Shown here: one piece after another, positions 25,394-36,190 of the stretch
How the letters are laid out: each line of letters opens with the position of its first letter
Position numbering within the stretch: the stretch's first letter is position 1
Source: CAZMGB01 sp964565775
GTDB lineage: Bacteria > Chloroflexota > Dehalococcoidia > DSTF01 > JALHUB01
Assembly (NCBI GenBank): GCA_964565775.1
Contig: CAZMGB010000007.1
Coordinates: forward strand, 1-64,000
Direction of reading: 5' to 3'
Length of the DNA: 64,000 nucleotides
Translations under genes and position numbers: made by a program
Notes under the pieces: model-generated
What the model saw: the letters and a program-made list of their open reading frames with translations, nothing else
Told to the model about the DNA's origin: nothing
The model's database searches: none

Positions 25394-26116
25394 ATGACGA
25401 GTCGCGAGACCAGCCTGGGCTGGGAGCCCCTCTGGCGCAAGTACGGGCGCCGCTGGGAGCTGCAGGACCCGCGACCGGAGGTCGTGGAGCTGGTGCGCCT
25501 GCTCAAGGACAGCTCGAAGCCGCGCAGGAGCAGAGTCCGCGTCCACGACCTGGGCTGCGGCCTGGGGCGTCACCTGCACGTGCTCGCCGCCGCCGGCTTC
25601 ACGGCGTCCGGCTGCGATATCTCGCCCGCGGCCATAGAGACCTGCAAGCGACGGCTCGGACAGGCCGGCCTGCGCGCCAGGATAACACGTACCGATATGA
25701 GAGCGATCCCGGAGCGGGACGGCTCGCTGGACGCCGTCGTCGCCTGGCACGTCGTCTACCACACGACCGTCGACGGCATGCTGGAGACGATAGGCGGCGT
25801 GCGCGACAAGCTGAAGGAGGGCGGCTACTTCCTGGTAACGTTCATATCGACGGCCGACGGCCAGCTCGCCCGCAGCCGCGAGCTGCTCGCCGAGGGGCGG
25901 GCCGTCGAACTCGAGCCGGGCACATACGAGATACCGGGCGAGGAGGCGACGGACAAGGCGCTGCCGCACCACTACTCGACGGAGGAGGAGATACGGGAGA
26001 AGTTTCTCGAAGGCTTCGAGGTGGTGTGGCTGCGGGAGGAGCGGCGGGACATATCGGACACGGAGGGGCGTCCCTATGCGAACGTGCACTGGCACGCCCT
26101 GGCGAGGAAGAAATGA
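25394..26116 (+). CDS. Class I SAM-dependent methyltransferase
   Basis: A 240-aa methyltransferase with motif I VHDLGCGLGRHLHVL (about 49-63), the acidic residue in SGCDISP, and the D-A-V-V-A-W-H-V-V-Y-H segment that is motif IV in the TehB/thiopurine-like group. The K-L-K-E-G-G-Y-F-L-V-T-F strand follows. The substrate is unknown. The gene starts about 110 bp after the poly-C artefact, so nearby sequence should be treated with care, but the frame itself is intact. Confidence 0.8.
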   Translation: MTSRETSLGWEPLWRKYGRRWELQDPRPEVVELVRLLKDSSKPRRSRVRVHDLGCGLGRHLHVLAAAGFTASGCDISPAAIETCKRRLGQAGLRARITRTDMRAIPERDGSLDAVVAWHVVYHTTVDGMLETIGGVRDKLKEGGYFLVTFISTADGQLARSRELLAEGRAVELEPGTYEIPGEEATDKALPHHYSTEEEIREKFLEGFEVVWLREERRDISDTEGRPYANVHWHALARKK

Positions 26117-26130
26117 CGCAACAATCATCC

Positions 26131-26350
26131 CGTAGGGGCCAACCTTCAGGTCGGCCAGGGCGGGCCGGGCGGGTCCGTCCGCCTGGGCGGGGCCGGCCGT
26201 GGGGTGGAGGACGGAGCAACAGCGTGACACAAGTGAGAGACCTCCGGGATGAAACCGTTCGGCTGAGCCCTCGGCCTGAGCTCGGGCCGAAGGCTCACGC
26301 CGAAGCCCGCAGCCTCGGGAATCAAGAAGCCGCCGGTTTCAACCGGCGGA
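26131..26350. repeat. Dispersed palindromes upstream of clpC
   Basis: The 321-bp gap before clpC is filled with short inverted repeats: CGTAGGGGCC and ACCTTCAGGT near 26131-26150, CCTCGGCCTGAGCTCGGGCC near 26268-26290, and CCGCCGGTTTCAACCGGCGG at about 26330-26350. No gene is seen. A promoter for clpC was not clearly identified. Confidence 0.65.
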
Positions 26351-26437
26351 AGGGAGTCGGCACCGCCCCTCGCGGGCGCAGCTGAAGCTACGCGCCTACG
26401 ACCCGAAATCGAAATCGATCGATAGAGGTGAGCAATC

Positions 26438-28887
<2,450 letters not shown>

Positions 28888-28891
<4 letters not shown>

Positions 28892-28990
28892 GGGCGACCG
28901 GCCGTTCGCCCCCACCGATTCCGCATCCAGGCGTAGGGGCGTACCTTCAGGTGCGCCCTATCTCCATACGCCGACCTGGAGGCTGGCCGT
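28888..28990. repeat. GTAGGGGC-type repeats after clpC
   Basis: Two copies of the CGTAGGGGCG motif (28888 and 28932) head imperfect inverted repeats, one with ACCTTCAGGT, then GACCTGGAGGCTGGCC. They belong to the same family as at 10489, 31500 and 46854. Confidence 0.6.
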
Positions 28991-29106
28991 GCTATGACAG
29001 TCCATCATGGACAATGTGGCGCGGCGGCCACGCTTCGGAATAGCTAGATTGCCCTTGATCGGAGCAGACCAGGGCAAGCACTGGCATTGGAGAATAGCGG
29101 GAGTGA

Positions 29107-29640
29107 ATGACTGAGATGAGCGAAAGGCAGAGGCAAAGAGAACAGTACCTTGTCGGACTGCTCAGCCCGGTGGGCATCGAGTTGCACGACCTTGCGAAGT
29201 CCACCGCTGAGGCCCTCCATCAATATGCCAGGTTCATGCTCACATCTGCGGATGCAGGAAGCGCAAGCTTCAACACTCCCGTAATAGAACTGTGTCGAGC
29301 CGTGGAGTCCGAGGTGGATGCGAGGCTTAGTGATCTTTCTGGTCTGGCCATGCTGAAAGGCAAACCTCTTGGCAAGAAAGCAGGTCTTCTCTCACGGCTG
29401 AGCGCTGAGGATACCGCCGCGCTCGGTCTGGACCCGAAAATGGTGAAGAGCCTCGCGGATAACCTCAAGAGCCTCGGCAAGGTTCGCAGCAGGACAGGCG
29501 CGGCCCATGGATCGGGAGAGCCACGCCATGCGACAAAGGACGACGCTGAACAAGCCCTAGCGATTGCGATGACGCATCACAACAGCGTAATCCCCAGTGT
29601 GGCACGGCTCGCGGAATCTCTCCCGCAGTCGAACAAGTAG
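29107..29640 (+). CDS. HEPN-like helical protein (possible toxin or defence protein)
   Basis: A 177-aa mostly helical protein without a firm family match. Near the C-terminus, RTGAAHGSGEPRHATKDDAE contains R-x4-H, the catalytic pattern of HEPN ribonucleases, in the context seen in abortive-infection-type proteins. An earlier helix, ELCRAVESEVDARL, is also HEPN-like. The base composition (near 50-55% GC) is clearly lower than in the neighbours, suggesting transfer. The stop codon abuts the phosphatase ATG, so the two are translated together. A nucleic acid or phage-linked role is inference. Confidence 0.55.
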   Translation: MTEMSERQRQREQYLVGLLSPVGIELHDLAKSTAEALHQYARFMLTSADAGSASFNTPVIELCRAVESEVDARLSDLSGLAMLKGKPLGKKAGLLSRLSAEDTAALGLDPKMVKSLADNLKSLGKVRSRTGAAHGSGEPRHATKDDAEQALAIAMTHHNSVIPSVARLAESLPQSNK

Positions 29641-30081
29641 ATGCGCCGATTGAGAGTTCTTTTCGTCTGCAGCGGCAATACCTGCCGCAGCCCAATGGCG
29701 GCAGGAATACTGCGCCAGCTGGCTCGTAACGCCGGGTGGGAGGTAGGCGTTCAGACGGCAGGCCTGTGGGCCCAGGAAGGGTACCTAGTAGCGAAACACG
29801 CCGTGGAAGCCATGACAGAGATTGGGATAGACATCTCAGGCGATTACCCAAAGAACGTTAGCTCGACTTTGGTCGAGTGGGCTGACGCGATCGTGACACT
29901 GGACAGCCGCTATGCAGATGAACTGGAAGAACGGTTCCCGCAAGCGTCAAGCAAGATGCTGCCCTCCAGGCGCGGCATTCCTGACCCGGTCGGCGGCGAC
30001 TTGGACCGATACCGACAATGCAGAGACACGCTGCTTCAGGAAATCAAGGGCCTCGTGAGGCACTTTTCCGAGAGATCGTAG
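29641..30081 (+). CDS. Low-molecular-weight protein tyrosine phosphatase family protein
   Basis: A 146-aa protein with the P-loop FVCSGNTCRSPMAAG (9-23), containing the C-x5-R-S catalytic loop, and the D-P late aspartate in GIPDPVGGDLDRYRQ. That layout fits LMW phosphotyrosine phosphatases and the related arsenate reductases. The usual arsenate-reductase redox cysteines are not evident, favouring phosphatase. It begins right after the HEPN-like stop codon in the same lower-GC island, so the two form a module. Confidence 0.85.
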   Translation: MRRLRVLFVCSGNTCRSPMAAGILRQLARNAGWEVGVQTAGLWAQEGYLVAKHAVEAMTEIGIDISGDYPKNVSSTLVEWADAIVTLDSRYADELEERFPQASSKMLPSRRGIPDPVGGDLDRYRQCRDTLLQEIKGLVRHFSERS

Positions 30082-30237
30082 GCCGCCCTAGGTCCGGCTA
30101 CTGCCGCTCGGGTACGGCACGCGGCGTATCTCCCAGTTCGCCCGCAGGCAGCGGGCCGACCTGAAGGTGGGGCCCCACAAATTTGCGCCCCACCGGCCGT
30201 GGCCGATACCCCCCCCACCTGGGCCCCGGGCGCCCGC

Positions 30238-30957
30238 ATGCCTGACACCTTCATCATCGTCACCGGCCCCGGACGCTCCGGCACCAGCGCCGTCGCCCGC
30301 GTCCTTCACGAGTCCGGCCTCAGCATGGGCCGCGAATTCGCCGCTCCCACCGAGTTCAACCCCCTCGGCTACTACGAGGAGCTTCCCGTCATGCTCCTCA
30401 ACGACTGCATCATCATGGAGAGCGGCATGGGCCGCTGGGGCTACATGCCATCCCGCGCCGACATCCTCGACGTGGCCGCCGCCCACGCCGCCGAGATGGA
30501 TGACCTAGCCTCCGCCCCCTCGACGGCCGGCTGGAAGGACCCCCGCTTCTGCATAACCCTCGAAGCCTGGCTGCCGCGGCTGCCAACGAAGCCGAAGCTC
30601 GTCGTCTGCCTGCGCAGCCCCCTCGCCGGCATCGAGTCGGCGCTGCGCCACTACGGCTTCTCTGAGGTGGCGACGGCGCGGCAGGCTGTGGAAGCGACGT
30701 GGGAGAGCTGGAACGGCCGCCTCCTGGAGTTCATCCGCGAGTTCCGGCTCGAGGCCACATCCGTCGACTACGACGAGCTTCTCGACCGGCCGCAGGAGAC
30801 GGTGTCGGCGCTCTCGCAGTTCGTCGGCCGGCGGCTACGGCCCGAGCTTGTCGAGGCGCCCCTGCGACATCACCGGGCCCGCGTCCCCAAACGCTTCGCC
30901 CGCCTGTACGACGCCGTGCGGAGCCTGGGTCAGCCGCCGCGCGCGACTCCCGCCTGA
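30238..30957 (+). CDS. Sulfotransferase-family protein
   Basis: A protein of about 239 aa with the 5'-PAPS phosphosulfate loop TGPGRSGTSAV near the N-terminus and a later 3'-phosphate region in VVCLRSPLAGIESAL. Together with the DYDELLDRPQET-like strand this is the bacterial sulfotransferase layout. The start is uncertain: ATG at 30238 begins just before the loop, and a GTG at 30199 would add 13 residues; neither has a good ribosome site. The acceptor is unknown. Confidence 0.75.
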   Translation: MPDTFIIVTGPGRSGTSAVARVLHESGLSMGREFAAPTEFNPLGYYEELPVMLLNDCIIMESGMGRWGYMPSRADILDVAAAHAAEMDDLASAPSTAGWKDPRFCITLEAWLPRLPTKPKLVVCLRSPLAGIESALRHYGFSEVATARQAVEATWESWNGRLLEFIREFRLEATSVDYDELLDRPQETVSALSQFVGRRLRPELVEAPLRHHRARVPKRFARLYDAVRSLGQPPRATPA

Positions 30958-31028
30958 AGGCTGAAGTTCCGGAGATTCAGGATATACCCGCCTTGCCCTA
31001 TCGCCGTCCCTCGTGGCAATCTTGAGCC

Positions 31029-31484
31029 ATGCTGCCGCCCGGACACATCGCCACCGCCCTCGTCGCCAGCCGCCTCGCCCGCGCCGACGCCTCGCCGGCG
31101 GTTCTCGGCGTCCTCACGCCCGACTTCATCGACAAGCCACTCGCCTGGGTCCTGCACGTCATTCCCGGCGGCCGCTACTTCGCCCACAGCCTGACAGCGG
31201 CGCTCCTGCTTTCGGCCGTAGTGGGCCGCCTGCTCGGGCGCCGGACCGCCAAGGGCTTCGCCGTCGGCTATCTGGCACACCTGGCCGGCGACCAGCCCTT
31301 CGGCGGACACGTCCCCTGGCTCATGCCGCTCAAGAAGTACGATACGCCACGCGAGCGGCGGCCCACCCTGGACCTGACCTGGCAGGAGTGGACGTTTGAG
31401 GTGCTATCGCTCCTCTTCGTTGTTGCCTGGGCGAGACGGGCCAGGGCGCGGGCGTCGACGGCGGACGCGGCCCGCACGGATTGA
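31029..31484 (+). CDS. Membrane-bound DUF457/YdjM-like protein
   Basis: A 151-aa hydrophobic protein with metal-ligand-type residues in the family positions: H in PPGHIATAL, D in TPDFIDKP, H in YFAHSLTAALLL and H/D in GYLAHLAGDQPFGG. These resemble the 'inner membrane metal-dependent hydrolase' group (YdjM/DUF457), whose activity is not firmly known. A second hydrophobic segment near the C-terminus precedes a basic tail. Confidence 0.65.
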   Translation: MLPPGHIATALVASRLARADASPAVLGVLTPDFIDKPLAWVLHVIPGGRYFAHSLTAALLLSAVVGRLLGRRTAKGFAVGYLAHLAGDQPFGGHVPWLMPLKKYDTPRERRPTLDLTWQEWTFEVLSLLFVVAWARRARARASTADAARTD

Positions 31485-31499
31485 CGGCTTCTACGAACT

Positions 31500-31945
31500 C
31501 GTGGCGTGAGACGTAGGGCAGGGCTCGCCCCTGTGCCATTCGGGGTGCCTGCGAGAGGCGCCCCCACAACCGGTGGCAACGTCCTGCGGCACCATCACCT
31601 TTTCGGCGATAGACCCGCGCCTTCAGAACCCGGAACAGAGCCTGGCACCATGCCAGCCTGAAGGCTGGCCTTCAGAGACCCGGCGGGCGGCTTCCCGTGT
31701 GTCGATCTATCTTGTTCATGACCTGAAGGTCTGCAGCTACAAGACTGAGGGCACCCAGGGCTGTAGCTGCAGGGCCGTAGCTGCAGGGCTTCAGCCCTGC
31801 CCTGTGTCGACTTGGTCTGCTGAGCACCGCGGGCTTGTGGTACGATCAAGACAGCAGTCGACCGGGCCCGCCTTAGGCGGGCAGGCTTGCCTACCGGCAG
31901 GCAGGCTCGCCTACCGGCAGGCAGGCTCCCCCGCCGGTTCGCCGC
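31500..31945. repeat. Dense cluster of palindromes and a 20-bp tandem repeat
   Basis: This 480-bp gap holds no gene but many repeats: GTAGGGC at 31512, GCCAGCCTGAAGGCTGGC at about 31653, GTAGCTGCAGGG copies around 31760-31790 with CAGGGCTTCAGCCCTG, and three copies of a 20-bp unit (GGCAGGCAGGCT-CGCCTACC type) at about 31878-31932, close to the next gene's start. A TACGAT -10-like box lies at about 31841. Confidence 0.75.
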
Positions 31946-31964
31946 CGCGCCATAGGAGGCGAAC

Positions 31965-32195
31965 ATGAGCAACTGGGAGTACAAGGTCGTCTACGTGGAC
32001 CCTCGCGGGCGCATCTCCTGCGAGGGCTCCGAGTTTATCCGACAGAGCGGGGAGCACCGCACAGCCTTCGTCCGCCGCTACCTGGAGACGCTCGGCGGCG
32101 AGGGCTGGGAGCTGGCGGGGGTCCACCCTCTGGTTCGGATGGAGAACAGCTACTTCATTTTGAAGCGACCCGCCACGGCGGGCGCCAAGGAGTGA
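31965..32195 (+). CDS. Small DUF4177-like protein
   Basis: A 76-aa protein: W-E-Y-K-V-V near the start, L-G-G-E-G-W-E-L-A-G in the middle and YFILKRP near the end, the three landmarks of DUF4177-type proteins (unknown function). TAGGAGGC lies just before the ATG. It stands alone, preceded by the 20-bp repeat array. Confidence 0.75.
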   Translation: MSNWEYKVVYVDPRGRISCEGSEFIRQSGEHRTAFVRRYLETLGGEGWELAGVHPLVRMENSYFILKRPATAGAKE

Positions 32196-32337
32196 GGGTT
32201 AGCCGACAGGCTTAGAGTAGCCTAGGCGGCTGACGGCGAGGGCCCTGCCAACCGGGGCCCGGTCGGCTGCACAGCACAGCACGGCGGCACGGAACCGCCG
32301 CGGGCCACTCCATCGACGCGCAGCCCTGGGAAGGACC

Positions 32338-33339
32338 GTGAGCGATCTCATCATCCGCGAAGCCACTCACGCCGACAACGATGCCCTCATAGACCTGGAG
32401 CGCCGGTCGCCCCTGCTCCTCGGCGACACAACCCTGACTTTCGACCGCAGCCCTGACTTCTTCGCCCGCGACGAACTCATGGAGCGCAGCCGCATGATCG
32501 TCGCCGAGAAGGACGGCCGCCTGGCGGGCGTGATGGGCGCCGCCTGGTACGACACCCTGGTCGGCGGAGAGCCGGTGCGGGCCGCCTACATTCATCAAGG
32601 CCGCGTGCCGGCCGAGCACCAGCGCTCCGGGGTGGCCACGGCCCTCGGCCTTGCCCTGATCGAGCCCTTGCTGGCCCAGGCAGACGTGATCTACTGGTAC
32701 GTCTCGCCGGAGAACCAGGTCTCCCTCAGCCTCATCCTACCCAGGGTGCCCTACCGCTGGCCCCGGGACCCCGTCTGCCAGCGCTTTCTCCTCGAGCGCC
32801 AGCCGGCCGGGGCGAAAGGCCAGCCCACGCCGGCCCGACCGGAGCAGATGGAGATCATCTGCGACCTCATCAACCACACACACGCCGGACGCGACCTCTT
32901 CACGCCGTACACCGAAGAACGCCTGGTCGCCCGCCTGTCGAGCAGCCCCGCCTACGGCTGGCCCCAGCTCTTCGTGCGAGAGCGAGGCGGACATCCGCTG
33001 GCCGTGGCCGGCCTCTGGGACCTGGGCGCTACCTTGAAGTTGACAAGGACCGTCGAGAGCGGCGAGGAGACCGCCACTCGGCCGGCGGTGATACTGGACT
33101 ACGGCTTCGAAGAGGGGGCGGAAGAGGAGATGGCGCGGCTCCTCGACGATCTGGCAGAGCTGGCGGCGAGTCGGGGCCGCCAGGAGCTGTGGACATCGAT
33201 GGACCCGGACAGCCGCCTCTACGATGTGATGAAGAAGAGGCCCCATGTCGCCGACCTCTTCCTCGGGCTCAACGTCACTGCGGACGCGCCCCGCCCCGGT
33301 CGCACCGCCACCCCCTACCTGGACCCCGTCTACTGGTAG
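32338..33339 (+). CDS. GNAT-family acetyltransferase
   Basis: A 333-aa protein. The first 165 residues form a GNAT domain: IIREATHADNDALIDL start, the acetyl-CoA strand AAYIHQGRVPAEHQRSGVATAL (V-x7-R-S-G-x2-A) and a following helix. The C-terminal half (about 180-333) may be a second, degenerate GNAT-like domain, with no clear CoA loop. A GTG start follows GGGAAGGACC. The substrate is unknown. Confidence 0.75.
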   Translation: MSDLIIREATHADNDALIDLERRSPLLLGDTTLTFDRSPDFFARDELMERSRMIVAEKDGRLAGVMGAAWYDTLVGGEPVRAAYIHQGRVPAEHQRSGVATALGLALIEPLLAQADVIYWYVSPENQVSLSLILPRVPYRWPRDPVCQRFLLERQPAGAKGQPTPARPEQMEIICDLINHTHAGRDLFTPYTEERLVARLSSSPAYGWPQLFVRERGGHPLAVAGLWDLGATLKLTRTVESGEETATRPAVILDYGFEEGAEEEMARLLDDLAELAASRGRQELWTSMDPDSRLYDVMKKRPHVADLFLGLNVTADAPRPGRTATPYLDPVYW

Positions 33340-33449
33340 CGCCGCCCGCGAAGCCAGGATGAGAAACATCGCCTCGATCGCAGGGATACCCTCACGAGTT
33401 CGGCCCGTTGGAGTCTCAACTCCCCTCGGCCGGGTGCCGACACTCACTC

Positions 33450-33899
33450 ATGGGCTCGAACGGAAGTCGCGCCATCGAGCCGCAGGGATATCGGCTGCGG
33501 CCCCGCTATCTGGGTCTTTCGACCCGCGTGACCCTCATCCTCGTCGTCGTCCTCGGCCTCTTCGCCGCCCTCCAGGCGCCTGAGGCGACGCGGAACTACG
33601 GCGGCACCTTCTCCCACACCGGCCCCACAGTCGTGGTTCTCTTTCTCGTCAGCCTGACCAACGTCGCCGTCACCCGATTCTTGATGCTGCCGGCGATCGC
33701 GCGACGTGGGATGGCGTCCCTGGACAGTGTCATAGTGATGGGCTACACCTTCGCCGTCACGCCCATCATCTACGGCCTCATCGCCGTCGTCCTCTCGGGC
33801 CAGGGCTCGGTGAGCCTGCCGTTCTCGCTCCTGTCGCTGCTCGCCGTCGTCGACCTGCGGCTCTACTTCGCCCACATCGATGAGCAAGCGCGGAGCTGA
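33450..33899 (+). CDS. Small membrane protein of unknown function
   Basis: About 149 aa with four predicted helices: STRVTLILVVVLGLFAAL, TVVVLFLVSLTNVAVTRF, VIVMGYTFAVTPIIYGLIAVV and LPFSLLSLLAVVDLRLYF. The start is uncertain; an in-frame GTG at 33408 is also possible. No family recognised. It ends 50 bp before the cysteine synthase gene. Confidence 0.55.
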   Translation: MGSNGSRAIEPQGYRLRPRYLGLSTRVTLILVVVLGLFAALQAPEATRNYGGTFSHTGPTVVVLFLVSLTNVAVTRFLMLPAIARRGMASLDSVIVMGYTFAVTPIIYGLIAVVLSGQGSVSLPFSLLSLLAVVDLRLYFAHIDEQARS

Positions 33900-33937
33900 C
33901 GCACACCCCAGGCCAAGCGGCAAGCCCCTGTTCCAGA

Positions 33938-33943
33938 TATAAT
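33938..33943 (+). promoter_or_regulatory. TATAAT box close to the cysteine synthase start
   Basis: A perfect TATAAT ends only 9 nt before the ATG at 33953 and there is no Shine-Dalgarno sequence. If used, the mRNA would be leaderless or nearly so. No good -35 is seen. Confidence 0.45.
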
Positions 33944-33952
33944 TGGCTCGCC

Positions 33953-34879
33953 ATGCCTTCTCTCCTCGATATCGCCGGGCACACGCCCCTGGTGGAGCTG
34001 AGGCACCTCGACGCGCCACCGGGGGTGCGGCTCTTCGCCAAGCTGGAGGGGCAGAACCCCACCGGCAGCATCAAGGACCGCATCGTGCGGCACATGGTGC
34101 TGCGGGCCCGGGAAGAGGGACGGCTGCGCCCCGGCGACACCGTCATCGAGGCGAGCACCGGCAACACCGGCATCTCCCTGGCGATGGCCGGGCGGGCGCT
34201 CGGCTACCGGGTGCAGGTGGTCATGCCGCGAAACGTCTTCCCGGACATACCGCGGGCGCTGGCCGTCTACGGCGCCGAGGTGCACTGGGTGCCGGGCGAG
34301 GCCGGCATAAAGGCGGCCATCGCCCAGGCGCGGACCATCGCCGAACGGGAGGGCTTCTTCTTCCTCGACCAGTTCGGCAACGAGCACAACTGCCTCGCTC
34401 ACTTCGAGACCACCGGCCCCGAGATCTTGGCCGACCTGCCGCAGGTCGACGTGCTCGTGGCGGGCCTGGGCACCGGCGGCACGATCATGGGAGCGGGGCA
34501 GCGACTGCGGGAGGCGAATCCGCGCCTCCAGGTGGTCGCCGTCGAGCCGCACCCGGGCAGCCAGCTCCAGGGGCTGAAGAGTCTGGACGACGGATTCGTG
34601 CCACCGATCCTCGACCTGAACTTCCTCGACGCCAAGATACTGGTACGGAGCGCCAGCGCCTTCCGCCGCGCCCGCGAGCTCACTGAACGCGAGGGCATCT
34701 TCGCGGGCATCTCTTCCGGTGCCGTCCTCCACGGGGCCCTCCGCTGGATGGAGCGCATGAAGCGGGGCAACGTGGTGCTCATCTTCGCCGATGGCGGCTG
34801 GAAGTATCTGGGGACGCACCTGTGGACGGAGCCGCCCGAGGTCGAAGAGGAAGGGCTGGACGATGTAATATGGTGGTAG
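33953..34879 (+). CDS. Cysteine synthase (O-acetylserine sulfhydrylase family)
   Basis: A fold-type II PLP enzyme of 308 aa. The PLP lysine is in NPTGSIKDRI (about 35-44), the substrate loop in EASTGNTGISLA, the phosphate cradle in GLGTGGTIMGAG, and the family end in FADGGWKYLGT. It makes cysteine from an activated serine and sulfide, or is a CysM/CBS-like relative; the exact donor cannot be told. Downstream come a small coiled-coil protein and an rpiB remnant. Confidence 0.9.
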   Translation: MPSLLDIAGHTPLVELRHLDAPPGVRLFAKLEGQNPTGSIKDRIVRHMVLRAREEGRLRPGDTVIEASTGNTGISLAMAGRALGYRVQVVMPRNVFPDIPRALAVYGAEVHWVPGEAGIKAAIAQARTIAEREGFFFLDQFGNEHNCLAHFETTGPEILADLPQVDVLVAGLGTGGTIMGAGQRLREANPRLQVVAVEPHPGSQLQGLKSLDDGFVPPILDLNFLDAKILVRSASAFRRARELTEREGIFAGISSGAVLHGALRWMERMKRGNVVLIFADGGWKYLGTHLWTEPPEVEEEGLDDVIWW

Positions 34880-34889
34880 GAGGCGCGTC

Positions 34890-35108
34890 ATGCCAATGAA
34901 CGAACTCAGATCAGAGTGCCGGGACTTCTGGCGGCGTAGGCTCCTGCGCCTGCGCGACCGCATCGACCGGCGGGTCGCTCGTCTGGAAGAGCGCGCCGAA
35001 AAGCTGGCCGCCGCCCGCGAGGCCCCCGCAGCCGAGGGGGAGCGCCCGCGTCCCAGGCGCCAGCCCGCCCGCCGCGCACGGCGAACCCGCCTCAGCCTCG
35101 AGAGCTAG
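34890..35108 (+). CDS. Small basic coiled-coil protein
   Basis: A 72-aa protein with TAGGAGG exactly in ribosome-site position before the ATG, 10 nt after the cysteine synthase stop. The helix R-D-R-I-D-R-R-V-A-R-L-E-E-R-A-E-K-L is coiled-coil-like and the tail is rich in arginine and proline. No family recognised; probably expressed with the upstream gene. Confidence 0.6.
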   Translation: MPMNELRSECRDFWRRRLLRLRDRIDRRVARLEERAEKLAAAREAPAAEGERPRPRRQPARRARRTRLSLES

Positions 35109-35113
35109 GCCGC

Positions 35114-35308
35114 ATGCGCATCGCCGTCGGGAGCGACGAGCGCACGCACCTGACCGACGCCAACGTCCTCTGCCTGAGCCTGCGCTCGACCAGCGAGGCC
35201 ATCGCCCGCGAGATGCTGGAGACGTGGCTCTCGACCGAGCCTGACCCATCGGAGGCCGAGAACATCGCCCGCGTGAAGGCGCTGGACAGCGACCGACCGA
35301 TCGCCTAA
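35114..35308 (+). pseudogene. RpiB/LacAB-family isomerase gene with internal deletion
   Basis: The 64-aa frame begins like RpiB (MRIAVGSDERTHLTDA) and jumps straight to the family's C-terminal part (NVLCLSLRSTSEAIAREMLE... ending IARVKALD). Roughly 85 middle residues, with the catalytic cysteine/threonine region, are missing without a frameshift. The join falls at Asp-Ala codons that occur in both flanks of intact homologues, suggesting recombination at a short repeat. The product should be inactive as an isomerase. Confidence 0.7.
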
Positions 35309-35377
35309 GCTCTCAGCCACAAGGCCCCAGAGCTGGATTCCCCGTCCACGGTTGAGCCCTGAAGGATGGACGACGCT

Positions 35378-36190
35378 ATGGCCGACTACGAGTTCCTGAA
35401 GGTCGCGAAGGACGGCGCCGTCGCCGTCTGCACCATCGTCAACCCGCCCCAGAACTTCATGAACGCCCGCATGGTGCAGGAGCTCCTCCGGCTGGCCGAC
35501 GAAGTCGAGGCTGACGAGTCCGTCCGCGCTCTCGTCCTCACAGGCGGCGTCGACGGTATCTTCATCACGCACTACGACGTATCGGAGCTCGTGGGCGCCA
35601 GCGCCGCCCTCCAGCAGGTCGAGAGCTTCCGCCCGGAGGAGCTACACGACACCCACCAGGCCTTCAACAAGCTCCAGTCCATGCCCAAGCCCGTCATCGC
35701 CGCCGTCAACGGCATCGCCACCGGCGGCGGCTGCGAGCTGGCCCTCGCCTGCGATTTCCGCTTCATGGCCCGCGTCGGCTTCATCGGCCTGCCCGAGGCG
35801 CTGGTGGGCATCCTGCCCGGCGCCGGCGGCACCCAGCGCATGGCGCGGCTGCTGGGGACGGCGAAAGCGCTGGAGATGATCCTCATGGGCAACCTGGTAA
35901 CGGCCGACGAGGCCGAGGCCATCGGCCTCATCCACAAGGCGTTCGACCCGGAGGAGCTGATGCCCGGCGTCATGGCCTTCGCCCGCACGCTGGCCGAGCG
36001 GCCCCCCGTGAGCGTCGCGCAGATCAAGAGATGCATCCACGAGGGCTCGCAGTTGCCGCTGCTGGAGGGCTTGAAGCTGGAGCAGGACTGCTTCTACGAG
36101 ACGATGCGCTCCGAGGACGCTCTGCGCCTTATGAGGGACTACGTCGAGGGGCGGCTCCAGCTCCTCCAGAATCAGGGAGAAACGCCATGA
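35378..36190 (+). CDS. Enoyl-CoA hydratase
   Basis: A 270-aa crotonase. NGIATGGGCELAL forms part of the oxyanion hole, and GLPEALVGILPGAGGTQRMAR has the catalytic glutamate and the G-A-G-G-T-Q-R signature of true hydratases. The usual first motif (C-A-G-A-D) is replaced by GIFITHYDVSEL. The ATG at 35378 has GAAGGA about 6 nt upstream, preferred to 35366. Its stop overlaps the next gene's start (ATGA), so the two are coupled. Confidence 0.88.
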   Translation: MADYEFLKVAKDGAVAVCTIVNPPQNFMNARMVQELLRLADEVEADESVRALVLTGGVDGIFITHYDVSELVGASAALQQVESFRPEELHDTHQAFNKLQSMPKPVIAAVNGIATGGGCELALACDFRFMARVGFIGLPEALVGILPGAGGTQRMARLLGTAKALEMILMGNLVTADEAEAIGLIHKAFDPEELMPGVMAFARTLAERPPVSVAQIKRCIHEGSQLPLLEGLKLEQDCFYETMRSEDALRLMRDYVEGRLQLLQNQGETP

